A DNA stretch of 64,000 nt from contig CAVRTB010000006.1 of assembly GCA_963724065.1 (NCBI GenBank), positions 1 to 64,000 on the forward strand, written 5' to 3'. Numbering within the stretch: the stretch's first letter is position 1; each line of letters opens with the position of its first letter. The notes beneath the pieces are model-generated. The model had not been told where the DNA came from. It saw only the letters and a list, made by a program, of their open reading frames with translations, and made no database searches. The stretch is from DASRIA01 sp963724065. Its GTDB lineage: Bacteria; Actinomycetota; Thermoleophilia; Solirubrobacterales; JBBDJG01. Position numbers and translations under genes: made by a program. Shown here piece after piece: positions 26,111 through 33,921 of the stretch.

Positions 26111-27559
26111 TCAGCCGACCGGCGGCACCATGTCCGCCCACGGGCGCTCGGACTCGAGCTGGGCGGCGAGCGACAGCAGCGTGGCCTCGTCGTGCGGGCG
26201 CCCGATCAGCTGCACCGACGCCGGCATCCCGGACGGGTCGAGGCCCGCGGGCACGGCCGCGGCGGGCTGGCCGGTGAGGTTCCAGATCGCGGTGAACGGG
26301 CAGTGCCAGATCGCGCCGTTCAGCGTGAGCAGCGCACCGCGGGCCTCCCACTTGCCGACCGGCGGCGGCTGGCGCGCGGTCACCGGCGTGAGCAGCACGT
26401 CGAACTCGCGGAACAGCGAGTTGATGCGTCCCGCGACCCGGTCCTCGGCCGCGCGGCTGCGGCGCACGCTCGCGGCCGGGATCAACCGCCCGAGCCGCGA
26501 CACCGCGCGCGTGCGCCGCTCGAGGCGCTCCGGGTGTGGCAGCGCCTGCGCATCGTCGTGGATCCCGCGCAGGTAGCGGCGCGTGACATGGGTCCACGCG
26601 AGGCCGTAGTCGGGGTCGCGCGGCCGCACGTCGTGCCCGAGCGAGGCCAGCAAGGACGCCGTCTGCTCGACCGCACCGCGCGCCTCGGCCGACACCCGCG
26701 CGCTCGCAAGCGGGGGCACTTTGGTGGAGACGGCCACGCGCAGGCGGCCCGGCGCCCTGCGCGCGGCGTCCGCGAACGGCTGCGCCGGCGCGGGCAGCGC
26801 GTGCGGGTCACCGGGGACCGGCCCCGCGACGGCGTCGAGGAACAGCGCGGCATCGCTCACGCGGCGCGCGAGCGGCCCCGGCACCGACAGGCCGTGCCAG
26901 TGCTCGGTGAGCGGCATGTACGAGATGCGCCCACGCTGCACCTTGAGTCCGAAGAGGCCGCACCAGGCGGCCGGGATCCTGATCGAGCCCGCTCCGTCGG
27001 AGCCGAGCGCGAGCGGCGCGAGGCCGGCGGCGACGGCCGCTGCCGACCCGCCGCTCGAGCCCCCCGGCACCCGCTCGGGGTCCCACGGATTGCGCGTCCT
27101 GCCCCAGCTCGCCGTCTCGGTGAACGGCCAGATCGTCAGCTCGGGGACGTTGGTGAGGCCGATCGGGATCGCGCCCGCGGCGCGCAGGCGCAGCACGACT
27201 TCCGAGTCGCGGGCGGCGGGCACGTCGACCGCACCCGTGCCAAATGTGTTCACCTGCCCCGCGAGGTCGAACTCGTCCTTGATCGCCACGGGGATGCCGA
27301 GCAGCGGCGCCTCGTCGCCCGCGTCGATCCGCGCCTGCGCGGCCGCGGCCTGCGCGAGTGCCTCGTCGGCCAGCACCACGCGGAACGCATTGAGCCGCGG
27401 GTCGATGCGCTCGATCCGCTCCAGGTAGAGCGAGACCAGCTCCGGCGCGGACACCTCGCCCGATGCCAGTAGCGCGCGCTGCGCGGCAGCACCGGCAAAC
27501 GCGAGGCCGGTGTCGCCGGCCGGCGTTGTCGTCTGGCTCCCGGTCGCCTCTGTCGTCAC
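26111..27559 (-). CDS. Amidase-signature-family amidase
   Basis: A 482-residue enzyme with the Ser-cisSer-Lys triad: Lys in IPVAIKDEFDLAG, cis-Ser in VPGGSSGGSAAAVAAGLAPLALGSDGAGSIRIPAAWCG with the nucleophile Ser in GAGSIRIP. It also has the C-terminal block LTPVTARQPPPVGKWE. The family hydrolyses amides, including aryl and fatty amides, and includes GatA. No gatB or gatC is nearby, so a catabolic amidase is more likely. GTG 27559 is chosen to give a typical N-terminus; an upstream TTG (27616) would extend into the decayed PAP2 sequence. It converges with the VOC gene. Confidence 0.88.
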   Translation of the reverse strand: MTTEATGSQTTTPAGDTGLAFAGAAAQRALLASGEVSAPELVSLYLERIERIDPRLNAFRVVLADEALAQAAAAQARIDAGDEAPLLGIPVAIKDEFDLAGQVNTFGTGAVDVPAARDSEVVLRLRAAGAIPIGLTNVPELTIWPFTETASWGRTRNPWDPERVPGGSSGGSAAAVAAGLAPLALGSDGAGSIRIPAAWCGLFGLKVQRGRISYMPLTEHWHGLSVPGPLARRVSDAALFLDAVAGPVPGDPHALPAPAQPFADAARRAPGRLRVAVSTKVPPLASARVSAEARGAVEQTASLLASLGHDVRPRDPDYGLAWTHVTRRYLRGIHDDAQALPHPERLERRTRAVSRLGRLIPAASVRRSRAAEDRVAGRINSLFREFDVLLTPVTARQPPPVGKWEARGALLTLNGAIWHCPFTAIWNLTGQPAAAVPAGLDPSGMPASVQLIGRPHDEATLLSLAAQLESERPWADMVPPVG

Positions 27560-27594
27560 GGCCGTGGCGATCGTACCCCCCAAGCGCGACCGCG

Positions 27595-27722
27595 CGCGGC
27601 GATCCGCGCGCAGCACTTACCCGGGCGACGTGCTCGCGGGCGTCGTGACCGGGGGCCTCGCGGCGCTGGTCGTCTGGTCTCCGCCGATCCGCCGGCCGCT
27701 CGCGCGGCTCTCGCACCGGCGT
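27595..27722 (+). pseudogene. Remnant of a PAP2-family phosphatase C-terminus
   Basis: On the plus strand, TAC at 27618 begins YPGDVLAGVVTGGLAALVVW, the typical end of PAP2 (type 2 phosphatidic acid phosphatase) proteins around motif 3 (H-x3-D). CAC at 27614-27616 would supply the missing histidine if one T were removed (CACT-TAC to CAC-TAC). So the block is frameshifted and lacks everything upstream. It lies between the divergently read amidase start and the 3' end of a VOC gene and is probably a relic. Confidence 0.35.
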
Positions 27723-27783
27723 CTTCGTTCTACGACCGGATCGCGGCGCGCGCGCTCGGCCGCTCGGTTCCGACCGAGTGCAC

Positions 27784-28287
27784 CTAGCGCTCGCGGGCCT
27801 CGCCGGGTAGCTCGCTCAGCAGGTCGTTCAGGTCGAGCGGCAGCGTCGCCATGTCGATCTGCCCGTTCGACCGTGGCCACAGCGACGGGTCGCGGTCCCA
27901 GTAGAGCTCGATGCCGTTGCCGTCCGGGTCGTTGAGGTAGAGCGCCTCGCTCACGAGGTGGTCGGACGCGCCCGTCAGCGGCCAGCCGGCCTCCCGCAGA
28001 CGCACGAGCGCCTCGGCGAGGTGCCGGCGGGTCGGCATCAGGATCGCGAAGTGGAAGAGGCCCGTCGTGCCGGGCGCTGGGGGAGGCCCACCTTTGCTCT
28101 GCCACGTGTTGAGCCCGAGGTGGTGGTGGTAGTCCCCGGCAGCGAGGAACACCGCGTCGCTTCCGTAGCGCGCCTTCACGCTGAGGCCGATGACGTCCGT
28201 GTAGAAGCGCTCGGCGCGCTCGATGTCGGCGACCTTCAGGTGGACGTGGCCGATGCGCACCCGCGGGTCGAGGGCGCCGGCGCTCAT
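27784..28287 (-). CDS. VOC-family extradiol-dioxygenase-like protein (CatE type)
   Basis: A 167-residue protein. Motifs are IGHVHLKVADIERAERFYTDVIGL (first metal His), HHHLGLNTWQSKGG, GLFHFAILMP (His) and LYLNDPDGNGIELYWDR (Glu). These match the catechol-2,3-dioxygenase/CatE branch, though single-module versions are often of unknown substrate. ATG 28287 overlaps the TGA of the aldo-keto reductase gene (ATGA), so translation is coupled. The tail (MATLPLDLNDLLSEL) is typical of this subfamily. Confidence 0.88.
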   Translation of the reverse strand: MSAGALDPRVRIGHVHLKVADIERAERFYTDVIGLSVKARYGSDAVFLAAGDYHHHLGLNTWQSKGGPPPAPGTTGLFHFAILMPTRRHLAEALVRLREAGWPLTGASDHLVSEALYLNDPDGNGIELYWDRDPSLWPRSNGQIDMATLPLDLNDLLSELPGEARER

Positions 28288-29144
28288 GCTTGCTCCAGCC
28301 GGGCCAGGTCCTCTTTTCCCAACTCGAGCGCCGCGGCCTCGACATTCTGCTCGAGGTGCGGGATCGAGGAGGTGCCCGGGATCGGGAGCATCGCCGGCGA
28401 GTGCGCGAGCAGCCAGGCAAGCGCGACATGCATAGGCGTCGCGTCGTGCCGGCGCGCAACGTCCTCGAGCGCGTCCTTGGCGACGCCGCCCGCGTCGAGC
28501 GGGAACCAGGGGATGAAGGCGAGCCCCTCCTGCTCGCACTTGCGAAGGATGTCCTCGGAGTCGCGGGCAGTGACGCTGTAGCGGTTCTGGACGGACACGA
28601 TCGGAACGATCTCCCGGGCCGTGTCGAGATGGCTGCTCCCGACGTTGGAGAGGCCGACGTGGCGCACCTTCCCCTCGTCGCGCAGCTCGGACAGCGCTCC
28701 CACGGATTCCTCGAACGGGACCTTCGAGTCGGGGGTGTGAAGCTGGTAGAGGTCGATCGTGTCGAGCTCGAGGCGCAGCAGGCTCGCCTCGCAGCACTTC
28801 TTCAGACGCTCCGGGCGGCAGTCCGGCTCCCAGCTGCCCGGCCCGGGCCGGGTGAGCCCGCCCTTCGTCGCGATCACGAGGTCGTCGGGGTAGGGGTGGA
28901 GCGCGTCCGCGATCAGTTGCTCGCTCACATCGGGGCCGTATGAGTCGGCGGTGTCGATGAAGTTGACACCCAGCTCGACCACCCGCCGCAGCAAGGCGAT
29001 CGCGCCGTCGCGATCCTGCGGCTCTCCCCAGATGCCCGGGCCGGTGATGCGCATCGCCCCGAAACCCAGGCGACGGACGGTCATGTCGCCGCCGAGCGTC
29101 AGCTCCCCGGCCGGGGAGGCGGTCGATCCGTCGGGGGCGGCCAC
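28284..29144 (-). CDS. Aldo/keto reductase
   Basis: A 286-residue TIM-barrel NADPH oxidoreductase. The catalytic tetrad is visible: Asp and Tyr in FIDTADSYGPDVSE, Lys in LVIATKGGL, His in DLYQLHTPDS. The NADP-binding end motif is LLAHSPAMLPIPGTSSIPHLEQN. It reduces aldehydes or ketones; substrate unknown. Its stop overlaps the downstream VOC gene start. The flavodoxin-type gene at 29172 lies upstream on the same strand with a 27-base gap, so the three may be a detoxification operon. Confidence 0.92.
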   Translation of the reverse strand: MAAPDGSTASPAGELTLGGDMTVRRLGFGAMRITGPGIWGEPQDRDGAIALLRRVVELGVNFIDTADSYGPDVSEQLIADALHPYPDDLVIATKGGLTRPGPGSWEPDCRPERLKKCCEASLLRLELDTIDLYQLHTPDSKVPFEESVGALSELRDEGKVRHVGLSNVGSSHLDTAREIVPIVSVQNRYSVTARDSEDILRKCEQEGLAFIPWFPLDAGGVAKDALEDVARRHDATPMHVALAWLLAHSPAMLPIPGTSSIPHLEQNVEAAALELGKEDLARLEQA

Positions 29145-29171
29145 CGGTGGATCGTACCGAGCCCGAGGGGG

Positions 29172-29810
29172 TCAGCCGCCGCGCTTCATCGGCACGGTGT
29201 TCCCCTCCGGCGGGATCGGGTGCTCCCTGAGGATGCGCGCCATGTGCACGACGTTGTGGGCCATCCAGCCGGCCGTCTTCTGCGTGTAGGGGTGGTCCTC
29301 GCCGCCGGCGTCGATGAACGACGGGCCGGGCCCCGCGTCGCCGACCCAGTAGCTGTCGGCGTTGGGCGGGATCGTGAAGCCGAGGTGGGAGAGGTTGAAG
29401 AGTGTCGTCTCCGCGGCCGCGTGCGCGCCGTCCTCGTTGCCCGTCACGACGACGCCCGCCACCTTGTTGTACATCGGGTACTGACCGACCTCGTTGGTCG
29501 ATTCGTAGGTGCCGTCGAGCCGCTCGATCACCATCTGGCAGACGCTGTTGCGCACGCCGAACCAGATCGAGGTGCCGATGATGAGGATGTCGGCGCCCTC
29601 GATCCGCGCGAGGATCTCGGGCCACTCGTCGCCGTCGCCCAGGTCGGACACCACGCCGAACGGGATCTGGTGGTCGACGGGCCGGATCACCTCGCATTCC
29701 ACGTCGAGGCCCTCGAGGTGCCCGATCACGATGTCCATCAGCGCCTGGGTGTTGGACACCTCCGGCGACTTCTTGAGCGTGCAGTTCAGCAGCACGGCCT
29801 TGAGCTTCAT
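29172..29810 (-). CDS. Flavodoxin-fold NAD(P)H-dependent FMN reductase-like protein
   Basis: A 212-residue protein with a flavodoxin fold: phosphate loop NCTLKKSPEVSNTQAL, ILIIGTSIWFGVRNSVCQMVIERLDG (the FMN-stacking W/Y segment) and VAGVVVTGNEDGAHAAAETTLFNLSHLGFTIPP. It resembles NADPH-dependent FMN reductases and WrbA-like quinone reductases. Probably reduces flavin or quinone. It starts 16 bases after the end of the metallophosphoesterase gene on the same strand. Confidence 0.88.
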   Translation of the reverse strand: MKLKAVLLNCTLKKSPEVSNTQALMDIVIGHLEGLDVECEVIRPVDHQIPFGVVSDLGDGDEWPEILARIEGADILIIGTSIWFGVRNSVCQMVIERLDGTYESTNEVGQYPMYNKVAGVVVTGNEDGAHAAAETTLFNLSHLGFTIPPNADSYWVGDAGPGPSFIDAGGEDHPYTQKTAGWMAHNVVHMARILREHPIPPEGNTVPMKRGG

Positions 29811-29826
29811 CGGCCTCCCGTCGTCG

Positions 29827-30525
29827 TCAACGCAGCATGGTCGCGCGTTCGACCTCCTTGGCGAGGGTCTCGGCGCCGTCGCCCAACGTTACGCCCATCC
29901 GGCTGCGGATCTCGTCGGCGTATCGATCCGAGTCGTACTCGACGCGCCGTAGCTCCACGTCGTATTCGCCCCGCCAGAGCGCGTAGGCGGCGCGGCGATC
30001 CCCGTCGAAGGGCATGCCGACGCTGCCGGGATTGACGAGCACGCGCCCGCCGGCGCCCGCTGCGCGCGAGAACTGAAGATGGCTGTGGCCGAAGAAGATC
30101 AGGTCGGGGTCGCCCTCGCCGATCAGCTCCTCGTCGGCGCTCGTCACCTCGGGCATGAACGTCAGCATGTCCCCGCGCGGGGAGGCGTGGCACAGCAGCG
30201 CGCCGTCGACGTGGAGCGTCTCCGGGAGCCGGTGGAGCTTTTCCACCTTCTTGTGGCCGAGCTGGTCACGGCAGAACTCGATGGCGCGGTGCACGAGGTC
30301 GCTCGGAGGCACGTCGGACGGATCCTCGAGCCAGCGCTCCGTGTTCCCGCGGATCCACTGGGCCTTCAGCTTCTCGAGCTTCTTCACCGTCTCCTGGGGG
30401 AAGGCGCCCGCGAGCGCGTAGTCCCCGCCGAGCAGGAACTCGTCCGCCCCCGCCGCCCGCGCGTCCTCGATCACCGCCTCGAGCGCCGGCAGGTTCCCGT
30501 GGATATCGAACAGAACTGCGCGCAC
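29827..30525 (-). CDS. Metallophosphoesterase (YfcE/MJ0936-like)
   Basis: A 232-residue calcineurin-type phosphoesterase with all dinuclear-metal motifs: FDIHGNLPAL (D-x-H), FLLGGDYALAG (GD), WIRGNTERWL (GN-E), LLCHASPRGD (H) and IFFGHSHLQF (GH-x-H). These small enzymes hydrolyse phosphodiesters such as cyclic nucleotides. It lacks a signal peptide. The cupin gene lies 12 bases upstream on the same strand, suggesting a shared transcript. Confidence 0.9.
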   Translation of the reverse strand: MRAVLFDIHGNLPALEAVIEDARAAGADEFLLGGDYALAGAFPQETVKKLEKLKAQWIRGNTERWLEDPSDVPPSDLVHRAIEFCRDQLGHKKVEKLHRLPETLHVDGALLCHASPRGDMLTFMPEVTSADEELIGEGDPDLIFFGHSHLQFSRAAGAGGRVLVNPGSVGMPFDGDRRAAYALWRGEYDVELRRVEYDSDRYADEIRSRMGVTLGDGAETLAKEVERATMLR

Positions 30526-30537
30526 CGGCTCGGCGGC

Positions 30538-30867
30538 CTAGCCGCTTCGCTGCGAGGGATGTCCCTCGCCGGGCCAGGGCGCGAGCACCAGCAGGAGCCT
30601 CGAGTCCGACGATGCGCGCACCTCGTGGCGCTCGTTCGGATCGGTGAGCGCGAGAAACCCCGGTCCTCCGGTGACCGTCTGCTCGGCGGCCTCGATCTCG
30701 ACCTGGCCGTCGACGACGACGATCCACGCGCGCTCGTGCACCTGGTGATCGCTGAGCTCCTCGCCGGCGGGAAGGTTGATGACGATCGTCCTGCCCTCGG
30801 CGCCGCTCTGCAACACCTGCGGCTGATGAGGCTCCACGTCGATCGAGCGGGTGTCCCAAGTTTGCAC
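30538..30867 (-). CDS. Small cupin protein
   Basis: A 109-residue single-cupin protein. Motif 1 is reduced (LPAGEELSDHQVHERAWIVVVDGQVEIE), keeping His and Glu ligands, and motif 2 is GPGFLALTDPNERHEVRASSDSRLLLVL with His. It could bind metal and act as a small dioxygenase, isomerase or ligand sensor. GTG 30867 follows a perfect AGGAGG ribosome site 6 bases away (30874-30879). A dispersed inverted-repeat element (30898-30950) lies just upstream. Confidence 0.82.
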   Translation of the reverse strand: MQTWDTRSIDVEPHQPQVLQSGAEGRTIVINLPAGEELSDHQVHERAWIVVVDGQVEIEAAEQTVTGGPGFLALTDPNERHEVRASSDSRLLLVLAPWPGEGHPSQRSG

Positions 30868-30897
30868 GAGCTGCCTCCTGGCGTCCGGGTTGGGTCT

Positions 30898-30950
30898 AGA
30901 TGGTTGATTCCGGATCCGCGTGCCCACGGGGAGTTCGGAATCGATCATCT
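30898..30950. repeat. Short copy of a dispersed inverted-repeat element
   Basis: AGATGGTTGATTCCG at 30898-30912 pairs with CGGAATCGATCATCT at 30936-30950 (13 of 15 bases). The centre holds GGATCCGCGTGCCCACGGGG. The same end sequences and central block recur in inverted orientation at 41322-41486, where about 110 extra bases lie inside. It looks like an internal-deletion copy of that element. It fills the space between the cupin and acetyltransferase genes. Confidence 0.7.
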
Positions 30951-30978
30951 CGTGGGGCGGTATGTAAGCATCACGGCC

Positions 30979-31629
30979 ATGGCGGAGGCGGTTCCCGGTC
31001 CTGCCGGGCGCGGTGCGCACGACCCGGCACCGGATCTCGAGATCCGCGGCCCGGGCCTCCTGTTGCGCTACGCGCGCCCCGACGACGCCCCCGCGCTCTA
31101 CCAGCTCGCCCGCGACCGCGAGGTGACCCGGTTCTTCTCGTGGGGCCCGTACACCGACGAGAGCGAGGCCGCTGCGTACGTGCGCAGCCTCGCCCGCAAG
31201 CGCGCCGAGGGTGAGCGCCTGGAGCTCGTGATCGTGCATCCCGAGGGGGGCGTGATCGGGGTCACCGGGCTGTCCGAGTTCGCGCTGCGCGACCGCCGGG
31301 CGGTGGTCGGAACGTGGCACGGGCGCAAGTGGTGGGGGAGCGGCGCGAACCGGGCGTCCAAGACGCTCGTGCTGGCGCTCGCGTTCGAGGGCCTCGGCCT
31401 CGAGCGCGTGACCGCGTGGTGCGGCGCGGACAACGGCCGCTCTCAGACCGCGCTCGAGCGCCTCGGCTTCGTGCACGAGGGGGTCCTGCGCCACTGGCAC
31501 GTCCACCAGGGCAAGCCGAAGGACGTGATCAGCTACTCGATGCTGCGCGCGGAATGGGAGTCGGGAGACCTGTCGCGCGAGCCCTTCGAGATCGTCGGCG
31601 ACCTTCCCGTTCAGTTCCTCCCGCTGTAG
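30979..31629 (+). CDS. GNAT acetyltransferase (RimJ/RimL type)
   Basis: A 216-residue protein. The acetyl-CoA fold spans about residues 20-190: LLLRYARPDDAPALYQLARD, GVIGVTGLSEF, RRAVVGTWHGRKWWGSGANRASKTLVLALAFEGLGLERVTAWC and NGRSQTALERLGFVHEGVLRHW. The last motif is typical of RimJ/RimL N-acetyltransferases of ribosomal proteins or small amines. The usual GxGxG/A loop is present as WGSGAN. ATG 30979 is preferred. Transcribed away from the cupin gene. Confidence 0.9.
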   Translation: MAEAVPGPAGRGAHDPAPDLEIRGPGLLLRYARPDDAPALYQLARDREVTRFFSWGPYTDESEAAAYVRSLARKRAEGERLELVIVHPEGGVIGVTGLSEFALRDRRAVVGTWHGRKWWGSGANRASKTLVLALAFEGLGLERVTAWCGADNGRSQTALERLGFVHEGVLRHWHVHQGKPKDVISYSMLRAEWESGDLSREPFEIVGDLPVQFLPL

Positions 31630-31771
31630 CGCCGTGACGCTCCGCGCGCATCGTGCTCTCTGCGAGCTGCTCCCGACGGCGCCACGAGCAGCACAGTGGC
31701 TCGAAGTGGACGTGGCCGGCCAAGGATCCGGCTCCCGCTCTGAACCTCCGCGCGGCCCTGCGACCCGACAG

Positions 31772-31819
31772 TTGACTGGACACTTGATGCCCTCATGGGG
31801 TACTCAACTGTCCAGTCAA
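31772..31819. terminator. Inverted repeat between convergent genes, probable bidirectional terminator
   Basis: TTGACTGGACACTTGA (31772-31787) and TCAACTGTCCAGTCAA (31804-31819) form a 16-bp stem with one mismatch and a 16-base loop. It sits between the 3' ends of the acetyltransferase and enoyl-CoA hydratase genes. No T-run is present. Confidence 0.5.
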
Positions 31820-31836
31820 ACGAAACGAGGTGCGCC

Positions 31837-32589
31837 TCACACGCCTTTGCCGCCGCGGCCTTCGCCGCCGGCGAAGCGGCCCGCGCCCCGGGCGGCCACG
31901 TCCATCACGGCGCGCCCGAGCCGGTATTCGTGCTCGAGCGCCTCGGCCCATGGCATGCGCGTGCCCTCGAGCATCGCGCGCCGGTCCGAGAGCATCGTCT
32001 CCTGCGGGAATCCCGCAAGGCGCTCGGCAAGCTCGAGCGCACGCTCGAGTTGCCTGCCCTCGGGCACGACCTCGTTGACCAGCCCGATGCGCAGCGCCTC
32101 CTGCGCGTCGACCGGTCGCCCGGTCAGGGTCAGCTCCAGCGCCCGGCCCATCCCCACGACGAGCGGCAGGCGCTGCGTGCCTGCGTCGATCAGCGGCACG
32201 CCCCAGCGGCGCTCGAACAAGCCGAAGGTCGATCCTTCTGTCGCGATCCGCAGGTCACACCAGAGCGCGATCTCGAGGCCACCGGCCAGGCACCAGCCGC
32301 CGATCGCCGCGATCGTCGGCTTCGACGGCGTCACGCGCGTGAAGCCCATTGGCCCGTCCGGGTGGTCGACGTCCAGGTTCATCGCCTGAAGGTCGGCTCC
32401 CGCGCAGAACGCGACTCCGCCGGCGCCCGTCACGATCATCACGCGGGCATCGTCGTCGGCCTCGAAGCGCTCCAGCGATTCGCGCAGAAGCTGCGCGGTC
32501 TCGGCGTCCACGGCGTTGCGGCGCTCGGGGCGATCGATGGTCACCACGGCGGCCGCGGCGGTGCGCTCGTATCGAACCGGGGGTGCCAT
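31837..32589 (-). CDS. Enoyl-CoA hydratase/isomerase (crotonase) family
   Basis: A 250-residue crotonase-fold protein. Conserved blocks are VVTIDRPERRNAVDAETAQ, FCAGADLQAMN (oxyanion hole), KPTIAAIGGWCLAGGLEIALWCDLRIATE (second oxyanion glycine) and FGLFERRWGVPLIDAGTQRLPLVVG. The hydratase glutamate position (ERRWGVPL) is present, while the second acid is replaced by Asp/Ala, so hydratase or isomerase are both possible. ATG 32589 is used because the conserved N-terminus follows; ATG 32616 is an alternative. Role in fatty-acid or side-chain degradation. Confidence 0.9.
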   Translation of the reverse strand: MAPPVRYERTAAAAVVTIDRPERRNAVDAETAQLLRESLERFEADDDARVMIVTGAGGVAFCAGADLQAMNLDVDHPDGPMGFTRVTPSKPTIAAIGGWCLAGGLEIALWCDLRIATEGSTFGLFERRWGVPLIDAGTQRLPLVVGMGRALELTLTGRPVDAQEALRIGLVNEVVPEGRQLERALELAERLAGFPQETMLSDRRAMLEGTRMPWAEALEHEYRLGRAVMDVAARGAGRFAGGEGRGGKGV

Positions 32590-32695
32590 GTCACGGCAAC
32601 TTAACGGAGACTTCACACAACTCTTACGGGATTCGGGCGTTCATTGTCTAAGTTGATGTGCAGATGTCGAGAAAAGCAATCCATGGAGGTGTCGC

Positions 32696-32890
32696 ATGAG
32701 CTCGCATCCTGATTGGGCGTATCCGAATCCCGACGCGATGATGGATCCCCAGGAGCCCCCGCTGCCCGACACCGAGTCGCTGCTGGCCGAGCTGAGGGCG
32801 ACCTATCCGGCCGTCGCATACCCGGCGCAGCAGGAGGACGGCGAGGAGCAGGTGGACCAGGCGATTTTCGCCGGGCTCGTCTTTCCGTAG
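32696..32890 (+). CDS. Small acidic, proline-rich protein of unknown function
   Basis: A 64-residue protein rich in Pro, Asp, Glu and Tyr (HPDWAYPNPDAMMDPQEPPL, ending AIFAGLVFP). It has no membrane segment or known motif. A good ribosome site, GGAGGTG (32684-32690), precedes ATG 32696, and the space upstream is divergent from the crotonase gene, so it is likely real and separately expressed. The mix of Pro/Asp with aromatic residues suggests a disordered peptide. Confidence 0.6.
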   Translation: MSSHPDWAYPNPDAMMDPQEPPLPDTESLLAELRATYPAVAYPAQQEDGEEQVDQAIFAGLVFP

Positions 32891-32940
32891 CGCAACGGCG
32901 GTCGTCGCCCAACCAAGGGCGGCGGCCGCCCCCGGACGGA

Positions 32941-33921
32941 CTACGGCGCCAGCGCGTCGATCATCGCGGGCAGCCGGTCGGGAGCGCAGATCGGCGTCAG
33001 GACCGGCGTCGTGATCCCGGCCTCCACGAAGCGCCCGAGCCGCTCCTTCTGCTCGTCGGGCTCGCCGAACACGAAGATCTCCCGGATCAGGCCCTCGGGC
33101 GCGGCATCGCGCGCACGCGCGCGGTCGCCGGCGTTCCATGCCTCGACCATCGGGTCGATCGCCTCGCCGTGCCCGAGCCAGCGGAAGAACTGCTCGTACA
33201 CCGGCACGGTCGCGTAGGCCGAGAACATCCAGCGCGCGAGCGCCAGCGCCTCCGCGGCCGGGCCCGGGATGCAGAAGAAGCGGCAGAGCACGTCGGACGA
33301 TCCCTGCGGCTTGCCGGCCTCGCGCTCGCCCGCGTTGATCTCGGCCATCACGGTCGCCACCCCCGACAGCGGGAGGAAGTTGACGAACGTGCCGTCGCCG
33401 AGCGCTCCGCCGAGCCGCAGCATCCGCCCGCGCAGCGCGGCGATGTAGATCGGGGGAGCGGGGTCGGGCGCCGTCTCGAGCTTGAAGCCTCCGGGGCCGC
33501 GCTCGCCCGCGAGGATCGGGCGCAGCGCCTCGACGGTCTCGCGCACCTTCGTGAGGGGCTTCTCGAAGGGAATCTCGTTCCAGCGCTCGACGATCGCCTG
33601 GGACGACGAGCCGATGCCGAGGCAGAAGCGCCCGCCGCTTGCGTCCTGGAGCGCCGCGGCGTGCTGGGCGAGCACGGCGGGGCCTCGTGTGAACGCGTTG
33701 ACGACGCCGGTGCCGAGGCGCATGTGCTCGGTCCACGCGGCCGCGAGCGCGAGCGTGGTGAATCCGTCGGGCCCGTTCGTCTCGCCGCTCCACAGGTCGT
33801 CGTAGCCGACCGCCTCCGCGCCCTCCACGAGCGCACGGTGCTCGCGTAGCGGAACCGATGTGAACGGCAGAGTCAGCGCCCAGCGCGTGCCCGGCGCGTG
33901 CGGACCGGAGCCCTCGCTCAT
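32941..33921 (-). CDS. LLM-class (F420- or FMN-dependent) oxidoreductase
   Basis: A 326-residue luciferase-like TIM-barrel protein: YDDLWSGETNGPDGFTTLALAAAWTEHMRLGTGVVNAFTRGPAVLAQHAAALQDASGGRFCLGIGSSSQ is the classic N-terminal half, followed by PIYIAALRGRMLRLGG. In actinobacteria most such proteins use coenzyme F420. Substrate unknown. ATG 33921 overlaps the TGA of the M20 peptidase gene (ATGA), placing it last in a three-gene coupled operon (35246-36226, 33918-35249, this gene). Confidence 0.88.
   Translation of the reverse strand: MSEGSGPHAPGTRWALTLPFTSVPLREHRALVEGAEAVGYDDLWSGETNGPDGFTTLALAAAWTEHMRLGTGVVNAFTRGPAVLAQHAAALQDASGGRFCLGIGSSSQAIVERWNEIPFEKPLTKVRETVEALRPILAGERGPGGFKLETAPDPAPPIYIAALRGRMLRLGGALGDGTFVNFLPLSGVATVMAEINAGEREAGKPQGSSDVLCRFFCIPGPAAEALALARWMFSAYATVPVYEQFFRWLGHGEAIDPMVEAWNAGDRARARDAAPEGLIREIFVFGEPDEQKERLGRFVEAGITTPVLTPICAPDRLPAMIDALAP

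Noticed and set aside
31098..31506. Minus-strand frame through the GNAT gene joining to the cupin gene
   Set aside because: The cupin has its own perfect AGGAGG site and GTG at 30867; the upstream part is the complement of the GNAT gene and the inverted-repeat element.
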